Of a stretch of DNA of 64,000 nt, positions 1 to 7,900 are shown piece after piece. The stretch covers positions 186,001-250,000 of the forward strand of contig JACKPZ010000002.1 in the NCBI GenBank assembly GCA_024233135.1, given 5' to 3'. Source of the stretch: Akkermansiaceae bacterium. GTDB taxonomy: Bacteria > Verrucomicrobiota > Verrucomicrobiia > Verrucomicrobiales > Akkermansiaceae. The translations under genes were made by a program, and so were the position numbers. Within the stretch, counting starts at the first letter, position 1; every line of letters begins with the position of its first letter. Under the pieces are notes generated by a model. The model was not told where the DNA came from and did no database searches. It worked only from the letters and a program-made list of their open reading frames with translations.

Positions 1-1
1 G

Positions 2-3000
2 TGGAGAAGGAACGGCGTGGATCTCGGATCTCCCTCGACCGAGGCGTCCTACACCATCGACAGCGTGGCCGCCGGCTCCGTGGGCGACTACGAGTGCGTC
101 ATCACCAACGCGGCCGGCACGGTCACCAGCGCCGCCGCGACACTCACCGTGAACGGCGTGGGCACCTTCCGCTGGGGTGGTCTCTGGCGGGATGTCTTCA
201 CCGGCATCGGCGGAAGTTATGTGAGCGATCTGACATCGTCCGTGAATTTCCCGTCCGCCCCGGATGCCAGCGGCGTGATCGAAACCCCGGAAGGACCGAC
301 TTCATACGGCGACAACTACGGCCAACGCTGGAGCGGGTGGATCACTCCGCCGGAAACCGGAAGTTACAGGTTTTACATCGCCTCCGACGATGAATCGGAA
401 CTCTGGCTCTCGACCGGCGACACCCGTGCCGGCCGCCAGCGGATCGCCCGCGTATCGGATGGAAACGACGCCAACGGCGCGTGGTGGACCGATCCGCGGC
501 AGTGGAACAAATTCTCCAGCCAGACCTCCGCCCCGGTTTCCCTGACGGGCGGTCAACGCTACTACATCGAGGTTCTCCAGAAGGAAGGCGGCGGCGGTGA
601 CAACCTCGCGGTGACTTGGAACTGGCAGTCTCCCGGTGTCTGGGCGACGCCTGCGAACGGCTCCCCCCTCCTGCCTGGAGCGATCCTCGAATACCAGGAG
701 GGCGGCACCATCGACGACGCGGCGCATCCGCCCGCCAACTATCCGCCCGTCGCCTATGACCAATCGCTCGTCGTGTACGGCGGCGACTTCACGGATGTGG
801 AACTCGATGCCGATGACTTCGAACAATCGCCCCTGAGTTTCTCCGTCGTTGAGGGTCCGGCCAAAGGAACCCTCAGCGGGACCGCTCCGGATCTCGTCTA
901 CACCCCCTTCCCCGGCGCGTCCGGCATCGACAGTTTCACGTTCGTCGCCAACGACGGATCGCTCGACTCGGAGCCGGCGACCATCACGTTTTCCCTGATT
1001 CCCGAAAGCGGGACCGACCTCCAGATCTGGGACGGCTCGGGCGACAACTTGTGGAGCAACACGGGCAACTGGCTTTCCGGCACCGCCCCCGATTCCGCCG
1101 ACGCGGTGATCTTCAACGGTGACTCGCTCTCCAATCTCGCCACCTCGCTCGATGGAAACCGCAGTGTCTCCCGGGTGGTCGTGGAATCGCCCGCCGGACC
1201 GGTGACGATCGCGGACAACACGCTCACCCTCGGCGGAGGCATCGAGATGCTGCCCGCCACCACGGACCTGACGATTTCCTCCGCCGTCGCACTCGCCGCG
1301 GCGCAGGAATGGTCGGTCGGAGCCGGACGCACGCTCGTTGCGAGCGGGGCACTTTCCGGATCGACCGTCCTCACCAAGACCGGTCCGGGAACCCTGCGGT
1401 TCTCCGCGGTCGGCACCCAGACGGGCGGCATCGAGGTCAACGGTGGCACCGTCGAAATCGCCGGCGGCGGATGGTATGCGGGATACGTCGCCGGCAGCGG
1501 CATGCTGACCGTGAACGAAGGCGCCACCGCCATCAACGTGAACGCACACAGTTTCGGCAACGGCAACAATCCGACCCGCGACCTGACACTCAACGGCGGC
1601 AGTTTCCTGCTCCAGGCGGAAACCTACATCGACGACATCTGGGCAACTGCGGGATATCTGGACTACACCATCGGCGGAGGTGGCGACCTCCGCTCCCGCT
1701 CGGGCAACAACAGCGTGCTCACCGTGAACGCGGCGGACGAGCCTACGATCATCAACTGCCAGTTCAACTCGGTCGGCACATGGGTGGTCGATGTCGCTGA
1801 TGGCGCGGCCTACTATGACCTCGCCGTGACCGGCCCGCTCACCGGCGGCGCCACCCTGACGAAAAACGGGACCGGCCGGATGTTCGTTTCCTCGACGTGC
1901 ACGCACAGCGGAGCGCTCAACGTGACCGCGGGCGAACTCGCGCTAACCGGAAGCCTCGGCGCATCAAGCGCCGTGACCATCCAGTCCGCGGCCGCGCTGA
2001 CGGGCACCGGAGTCGTCGGCGGCACGCTGGCCCAGTCCGGCACGGTTTCACCGGGCATCGAAGGAGTCGCGGTCCTCACCATCGGCACCTTGAACCAAAA
2101 CTCCGGCGCCATCACAGCGATCGAATTGAACGGCTCCAATCCCGGCAGCGGGCACGATCAGATCGCTGTCGTTGGAGCGGCGAATCTCGCCGGCACGCTG
2201 GATGTCGCTCTCGCTCCCGGATACCTCCCGGATCCGGGAGATGTCTTTGACGTCGTGACCTGCGCTTCGCGGACCGGAACATTCTCCAGCATCCAGCTTC
2301 CGGTTTTGCCTCCCGACCGCACGTGGACCAGCGCCTACGATACCGGTTCCACGCCCGGTCTCCGTCTTGCGGTCGAGGCCGTGGCGCTCCCGGAATACAC
2401 CCTCAGCTACGTCGCCGGGGCGAACGGTTCGGTTTCCGGAGCCTCCCCCCAAACCGTGGTCCAAGGCGGCGACGGATCCGAGGTGATCGCCGTCCCGAAC
2501 GCCGGACATCATTTCGTTTCATGGAGCGATGGCCTGCTCACCACCGCGCGCACCGACACCAACATCCAGGACAACCTCTCCGTGACCGCGACCTTCGCGA
2601 TCAACCAATACACCGCGACATACAACTCCGCAGGGAACGGTTCGATCTCCGGTGTCTCTCCGCAAACGATTGATCACGGCGCGGACGCGAGCACCGTCAC
2701 CGCGATCGCCGATCCGGGTTACCACTTCGTTTCGTGGAGCGACGGCGTGCTCACCGCGGCGCGCACGGACACCAATGTTCTGGCCGACCTCAATGTCACG
2801 GCCACTTTCGCGATCAACCAATACACGCTGACCTACACGGCGGACAGCAACGGATCGATCTCCGGGACCACCCCGCAAACAGTGGATCATGGTTCGGACG
2901 CGAGCATGATCACCGCCGTGCCAGACGAAGGTTACCACTTCGTTTCCTGGAGTGACGGCGTGCTCACCGCGGAACGCACGGACACCGGCGTTCTTGCCGA

Positions 3001-3421
3001 CATCAATGTCACCGCCACCTTCGCTCTCGATCCATACGACGAGTGGATTTCCGGCTTCCCCTCACTGACGACGCCGGCGGAGACAGAGCCGGGCGAGGAC
3101 CCCGATGGAGACGGACTGGCCAATGCGATCGAATTCGTCCTCGGACGCGATCCGTCCCAAGCCGATCCGGGCGACGCGGTGGTGACTTCCGTCGGAGCGA
3201 CGGACGTCACCTTCGAATTCGAAAGGGTGACGGCGGCGGGAGACGCGGGATTCGATTCCGTGATCGAGTTCACCGAGCATCCGGGAGTTTCTCCATGGAC
3301 GGACGCCACGCCGGGGATGATCTCCATCGCCGACCACGGAGCGACGGAAACGGTGACCGTCACGGTGCCCCGTACGGGCGCGGACCGGATGTTCGGCCGG
3401 TTGAAGGTGCTCATTCCCTGA
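2..3421 (+). CDS. Large secreted Ig/PA14/beta-strand/InlB-repeat protein, 5' end cut by window
   Basis: The reading frame is open from the first bases (WRRNGVDLG and onward), so the true start lies upstream; an in-window ATG-like start at 17 would cut an Ig-like strand in half. Domains in order are the end of an Ig-like domain (to about nt 160), a PA14-like lectin domain (about 165-690, with ETGSYRFYIASDDESELWL), a cadherin-like domain (about 740-1010), autotransporter-associated beta-strand repeats (about 1025-2385, with TKTGPGTLRF), three InlB-type 71-residue repeats (2396-3034) and a C-terminal module with DPDGDGLANAIEFVLG. PA14 and beta-strand repeats are typical of secreted carbohydrate-binding adhesins of Verrucomicrobiota. 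No catalytic domain is visible in the part present. The final module resembles that of the genes at 4987, 23103 and 50052. Role in glycan binding is inferred. Confidence 0.85.
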   Translation, partial: WRRNGVDLGSPSTEASYTIDSVAAGSVGDYECVITNAAGTVTSAAATLTVNGVGTFRWGGLWRDVFTGIGGSYVSDLTSSVNFPSAPDASGVIETPEGPTSYGDNYGQRWSGWITPPETGSYRFYIASDDESELWLSTGDTRAGRQRIARVSDGNDANGAWWTDPRQWNKFSSQTSAPVSLTGGQRYYIEVLQKEGGGGDNLAVTWNWQSPGVWATPANGSPLLPGAILEYQEGGTIDDAAHPPANYPPVAYDQSLVVYGGDFTDVELDADDFEQSPLSFSVVEGPAKGTLSGTAPDLVYTPFPGASGIDSFTFVANDGSLDSEPATITFSLIPESGTDLQIWDGSGDNLWSNTGNWLSGTAPDSADAVIFNGDSLSNLATSLDGNRSVSRVVVESPAGPVTIADNTLTLGGGIEMLPATTDLTISSAVALAAAQEWSVGAGRTLVASGALSGSTVLTKTGPGTLRFSAVGTQTGGIEVNGGTVEIAGGGWYAGYVAGSGMLTVNEGATAINVNAHSFGNGNNPTRDLTLNGGSFLLQAETYIDDIWATAGYLDYTIGGGGDLRSRSGNNSVLTVNAADEPTIINCQFNSVGTWVVDVADGAAYYDLAVTGPLTGGATLTKNGTGRMFVSSTCTHSGALNVTAGELALTGSLGASSAVTIQSAAALTGTGVVGGTLAQSGTVSPGIEGVAVLTIGTLNQNSGAITAIELNGSNPGSGHDQIAVVGAANLAGTLDVALAPGYLPDPGDVFDVVTCASRTGTFSSIQLPVLPPDRTWTSAYDTGSTPGLRLAVEAVALPEYTLSYVAGANGSVSGASPQTVVQGGDGSEVIAVPNAGHHFVSWSDGLLTTARTDTNIQDNLSVTATFAINQYTATYNSAGNGSISGVSPQTIDHGADASTVTAIADPGYHFVSWSDGVLTAARTDTNVLADLNVTATFAINQYTLTYTADSNGSISGTTPQTVDHGSDASMITAVPDEGYHFVSWSDGVLTAERTDTGVLADINVTATFALDPYDEWISGFPSLTTPAETEPGEDPDGDGLANAIEFVLGRDPSQADPGDAVVTSVGATDVTFEFERVTAAGDAGFDSVIEFTEHPGVSPWTDATPGMISIADHGATETVTVTVPRTGADRMFGRLKVLIP
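2396..3034 (+). repeat. Three tandem 213-bp InlB/Listeria-Bacteroides-type repeats
   Basis: Three in-frame units of exactly 213 bp (71 residues) begin at 2396, 2609 and 2822. Each carries the pattern NGS(V/I)SG..PQT, then HFVSWSDG, then (D)TN...NVTATF. Units two and three are close to 80 percent alike by eye at the DNA level. This is the family called InlB B-repeat or Listeria/Bacteroides repeat, an extracellular beta-grasp-like spacer. Confidence 0.85.
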
Positions 3422-3443
3422 GCCCGCCGCGGGTAACCGTTTC

Positions 3444-3464
3444 GGGGCATGGACGGCATGCCCC
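3444..3464 (+). terminator. Hairpin after the adhesin gene, possible terminator
   Basis: A perfect 8-bp stem (ggggcatg paired with catgcccc, loop gacgg) follows the stop codon at 3421 by about 20 nt. No T-tract follows it, so intrinsic termination is uncertain. Confidence 0.35.
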
Positions 3465-3501
3465 GTCGCGGTGATGCTGAAGTCATCCCGTCCGGCCCGA
3501 C

Positions 3502-4815
3502 ATGAAACCGAAGTTCCTTCCCATCCCCGCCGTCATTCTGATGACCATCGCCGCGCGTTCCGCGGAGTTCCGCTTCGATTTCGGTCCGGGCGAAACGATG
3601 GAGGGATGCCGGCAGGTCACATCCGCCTCCTTGTATTCCAAGGAAGCCGGATTCGGTTTTCTCCCCGGTCCGAAGGTGGATGACGTGGCACGCGAATTCC
3701 CCAACGCGCTGACGAGCGACGCGTGCACCAGTTCCTCGCCTTTTCTTTTCGCCGTCGACGTGCCGGAAGGGAACTACGAAGTCCGCGTCGTCTTGGGAAA
3801 TCCCATCGGAGCCTCCGACACCACCGTTCGAATGGGCACCCGCCAGCTGGTCCTCCGCAACGTCGCGGGCGGCAAAGGAGACTTCACCCGGCGTTCGTTC
3901 ACCGCCAACGTCCGCACTCCGGAGATCCCCGGTGGAAAAGGAGTCGGGCTCAAGCCGCGCGAAACCGATCTCGCGCGCTGGGAAAGCCGGTTGACCTTCG
4001 AATTCAGCGGCTCGCACCCGTCGGTGGCCGGGATCGACATCCGCCCGGCGCCGGAAGCGACGACCGTGTTCATCGCGGGCGACTCGACGGTGACGGACCA
4101 AGGTGCGGAGCCATGGGCCGGCTGGGGCCAGATGCTGCCTGCGTTTTTTGACAACGGCACCGCGGTTTCGAATCACGCGGAGTCCGGGCTCGCGCTGTTC
4201 AGTTTCCGCAGCCAGCGGCGGCTCGACAAGGTCCTCTCGATGATGAAACCCGGCGACCATCTGCTCATCCAGTTCGGCCACAACGACCAGAAGGACAGGC
4301 GGCCGGGTTCCGGCGCGTTCACGACCTACAAGGCGGATCTCGTTTCGTTCGTGAAGGCCGCCCGGGAGAAGAAAGGCTTCCCGGTTCTCGTCACTCCGAT
4401 GGAACGCCGGCGCTGGAAGGGTGACGAGCCTCAGCAAACGCTTTCCGACTACGCAGAGGCCGTGCGGCAGGTGGCCACGGAGGAAAAGGTTCCGCTCATC
4501 GACCTCCACGCGATGAGCCTCCGTTTCTACCGGGCACTCGGGCCGGAGCCCTCGAAGCGCGCCTTCGTCCACTACCCCGCCGGCACCTGGCCGGACCAGA
4601 AGGAAACCCTGAAGGACGACACCCATCACAACGCCTACGGCGCGTATGAACTCGCCCGCTGCGTGGTCGAGGGCATCCGCGGCTCGGTGCCCGCGCTGGC
4701 GGAGCGCCTTCGCGAGGACATCCCCGCCTTCGATCCCGCATCGCCGGACGATGCCGACGGTTTCCGCCTGCCGCCGAGCCCGAGCGCAGCCGTCCTGAAA
4801 CCCGACGGCAACTGA
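3502..4815 (+). CDS. Rhamnogalacturonan acetylesterase-like SGNH hydrolase
   Basis: The 437-residue secreted enzyme probably removes acetyl groups from the rhamnogalacturonan backbone of pectin. A signal peptide (about 1-21, ending ARSA) is followed by a beta-sandwich galactose-binding-like domain beginning EFRFDFGPG, as usual for this family. The SGNH/GDSL domain follows: block I FIAGDSTVTD with nucleophile Ser about 195, block III-like QFGHNDQ, and the catalytic pair in DDTHHN (Asp about 373, His about 376). Length and layout fit CE12-type esterases. It stands alone on the plus strand after the adhesin and before a convergent gene; the other polysaccharide enzymes of the window are 27 kb away. 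Substrate is inferred from family only. Confidence 0.85.
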   Translation: MKPKFLPIPAVILMTIAARSAEFRFDFGPGETMEGCRQVTSASLYSKEAGFGFLPGPKVDDVAREFPNALTSDACTSSSPFLFAVDVPEGNYEVRVVLGNPIGASDTTVRMGTRQLVLRNVAGGKGDFTRRSFTANVRTPEIPGGKGVGLKPRETDLARWESRLTFEFSGSHPSVAGIDIRPAPEATTVFIAGDSTVTDQGAEPWAGWGQMLPAFFDNGTAVSNHAESGLALFSFRSQRRLDKVLSMMKPGDHLLIQFGHNDQKDRRPGSGAFTTYKADLVSFVKAAREKKGFPVLVTPMERRRWKGDEPQQTLSDYAEAVRQVATEEKVPLIDLHAMSLRFYRALGPEPSKRAFVHYPAGTWPDQKETLKDDTHHNAYGAYELARCVVEGIRGSVPALAERLREDIPAFDPASPDDADGFRLPPSPSAAVLKPDGN

Positions 4816-4816
4816 G

Positions 4817-4834
4817 CGTGGGCATCCGCCCACG
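4817..4834 (+). terminator. Hairpin directly after the acetylesterase stop codon
   Basis: A 7-bp perfect stem, cgtgggc/gcccacg with loop atcc, begins 2 nt after the stop codon. No T-run follows, so it is a candidate only. Confidence 0.35.
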
Positions 4835-4848
4835 GAAGCGGAGCCTTC

Positions 4849-4884
4849 CGGAACATCCCGCGGAACATCCCGCGGAACACCGCC
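4849..4884. repeat. Short 12-bp tandem repeat in the intergenic space
   Basis: The unit cggaacatcccg occurs twice perfectly (4849-4872), and a third degenerate copy begins at 4873. It lies between the convergent genes ending at 4815 and 4987. No function is apparent. Confidence 0.6.
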
Positions 4885-4925
4885 GGGGGAGGAAGCCGGC
4901 CGCCGAATGTCCCGCGCGAGGCCAC

Positions 4926-4962
4926 GAAAAAGCCCACCCCGCCGCGGAGGACGGGGTGGGCT
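4926..4962 (-). terminator. Rho-independent terminator of the 1826-residue beta-strand gene
   Basis: An 11-bp perfect stem (agcccaccccg at 4931-4941 with cggggtgggct at 4952-4962) lies 25 nt beyond the minus-strand stop. Reading leftward it is followed by a T-run (plus-strand aaaa at 4926-4930), the classic intrinsic terminator arrangement. Confidence 0.8.
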
Positions 4963-4986
4963 GGAGTTTCAGGTTTCAGGCGGGCC

Positions 4987-7900
4987 TTACTTCACCGCCT
5001 TGACGCGGGCGAAGAACTCGGTCGCGCCGGAGGTCGGGATGCTGGCGACCACGGTGTCGGTGGGCGAACCATCGGTGATCGTGAAGGTCACACCGCCGAC
5101 GGTGCCGCTGGTGGCCGGCACGGCGACCTCGGTCCAACCGGCGAGATCGTTGCCGTATTCGATGAGGATCGAGACGTCACCCGCCGCTTGCGCCAGGTCG
5201 GCGCGTTGGAAGGTGAGTTCGAAGTTCGCACCATTCTTGGCACCGGTGGAAGCGGCTCCTTCGGACACGCTCGGGTCGCGGCCGAGGACGTATTCAACGA
5301 GGTTGGAAACCCCGTCGTTATCCGGATCGTCGGTGGGGTCCTGATCCGCCGGGTCGAGTCCGAAGCCGGTGATCCAGGAGTCGAAGCCGCTCGGGGCGGC
5401 GACGCTGAGGCTGAGCACGCCGGTGGTTTCGCTGAAGGACCAGGTGTTGTTGCCGTCCACGAGGATGTGGGTGACGCCGTCGCCCTGCTCGGTAAAGGCG
5501 CCGAGCGAGGCGGAGGTGACGGCGAAGGAGCCCGGAGTGTAGAACGGCGAGGCGACATCCTCCAGAAGCCACGAGTTGCCGTTGGCGATGGCGGCTCCGC
5601 TGAGGTCGATGCGCAGGGTGCCGATGAAGCTGAGGGTGCCCGCGCCGGTGATCTTGCTGGAGGTGTTGTTGGCCGTCGGTTTCACGGTGACCGCGCCACC
5701 CGTTCCCACCACGAGCGTGCCCGCGGTGATGGTGGTGTTTCCGGTGTAGGTGTTGACGCCGGTGAGGGTGGTCGTGGCCGAGCCGCTGAAGGTCATGCCG
5801 CCGCTGACGTTCGGCACGATGGTGGGCGCGCCATCGATCGCACCGGTGTTGCCAATGCCGCCGCCGAGGAGGGCGAACGTGGCGTTGGTGTATCCCACAC
5901 CCGGGTTGGTCATGGTGATGCCGGTGAGGTTGCCGGAGGCATCGATCTCCGCCACGGCGCTGGCGCCGGTGCCGTCACCGGTGACGGTGACGATGGGGGT
6001 GTCGATGAATCCGCTGCCGCCCGGGATGAGTCCGGTGGCGGTGACGCCGCCGCCCGTCGGCGCGAGCAGGGGCTGGCCAATGGTGATGGCGTTGCCACCG
6101 TTATGGATCGTGCCGCCGCCGGCATGGACGTAGGCGCTGGTGAGGCCGGTGAGGAAGGCGGTGTTCGCGGTGTTGGCAGCGAGCGTGCCGCCGTTGAAGC
6201 TCAAGGAGCCCGTTCCCGCTCCCTTGTAGACCGCCTTGGCGGTCACCGTGCCGCCCAGCAGGTTGGCCGAGCCGACGCCCGAGGCGTTGCGGCCCAGTTG
6301 CAGGCCGTTGTTTCCGGAAACGATGGTGAGCGTGGAGCTGTCCGAAACGTTGAGAACACCGGTGCCACTCTCACCGATCCAGAGGCCGAGGTCGCCTACG
6401 CTGGTCTGGTTGTAGGCCGCGTTGCCGCTCAGCGACATCACGCCGGTGCTCCCGGTCCCGGCGCCGTTGGTCACCGGGCCGCCTTGGTTGTAGGTGCCAC
6501 CCGAGAGATTCACGACACCTTGCGCCGTGCCCAGGCCGACCGCGAGGAACCCGCCGACGGTGGCCGTTCCGCCCGACTGGGAATAGGCGGCGAAACTTCC
6601 TCCCGTGGAGCCCACCGCCAACTGGCGGTGAACATCGAGCGATCCGGACGACAGCATGACCGCACCGGCTCCGGTGGCGTTGGCTCCGATATTGAGGGTG
6701 CCGCGGTATGCCGCGGCGTCCGCGTTCGTCATGTTGTTGTAGTGCACGGTGGCACCATCGATGACCAGCACGCCGTTGGCGGCGGCGCTGCCGATCAATG
6801 CAGCCGCGCCGACGAAGGTGCTGGTATCGATGTTCTGGTATTTGTAGGTACCGGCGTCGAGCACGAGTTTGCCGCTGACCACCTGCAGTTGGGCGGTGGT
6901 GTTGTTGGACGCGTTGGTGAGCGTGAGGCTGCCGGTCCCGCGCTTGACGATGCCGAGCTGGAACTGGTGGCTGCCGTCGTTGTCGCGGATGAGCACGTTG
7001 GACGTGTAGTCGGTGGTCACCTGCGGGTCCGCATTTCCATCCCAGAAGGTCCACTTGGTGCCGACGTCCCCTTCGTTCTGAAGAATGCCGGAGCCCATCG
7101 GAGCGGCGGCGATCACATCCTGATTGGCGGAAACGATGCCGCCTTGGATGTCGAGGATGCCGTCGAGATCGACGATGCCGTTGGTGACCAGGGTGCCGGC
7201 GCCGGTTTTCACGAGGCCAAAACCGGTGCCCGTGATCGCGCCCATGCCGAGGGAGTTGGCATCGACGTTGACGGTGCGTGAGGTTCCGCTGCCGCCCATG
7301 GTGACCGCGCCGCCGCCGAGGGCGAGGCTGTTGGTGCCGGTGAAGCTGAAATCGCCGTCCCAGAAGATCGGCTTCGCACCGGTGAGCACGAGATCGGCTC
7401 CGCTGGTGTTGTCGATCGTTCCGCCGTTGATGGTGAAGATGCCCGGACCAGCGCCCAGCGCGGAAACGCTGTTCAGGTTCAGACCACCTTCATTGAGATA
7501 GAGATCTCCCGTGTGGGTGTTGGCGCCCGAGAGGGTGACGGTCCCGGTACCGCCCTTGGTGATGAGGCCGGAGCCGGCGATGGGATTGGCATATTCGCTG
7601 TTGCCGGTGACATCGAAGGTGAGCTCGCCGGACGCGCCGACGGTGATCGTCGAGCTGTCGGAGATCGATCCGTTGCCGGTGAGCAGGATCTCGCCCTCGT
7701 TGATGGTGGTGGTCCCGTCATAGGTGTTCACCGTGGACAAGGTGACGGTGCCGAAGCCGTTCTTGACCACCGACCCGCCGGCGATGCCGAAGCCGCCGCT
7801 GCTGTTGAGCGTGTAGTCGATGCTGTTGCTGAAGAGCGTCACGCTCGGGCTCACGTTCTCGCCGATCTCGACGACGAATTCGTCGGCATCGTCGTTGAAC

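Noticed and set aside
4849..4884. Tandem 12-bp repeat as a possible CRISPR or regulatory array
   Set aside because: Only two perfect units, no spacers, and no cas gene in the window.
5188..7281. Long open frame (697 codons) on the plus strand opposite the beta-strand protein
   Set aside because: It is the antisense shadow of a high-GC repeat gene; its composition is Gly/Arg/Val biased and there is no domain.
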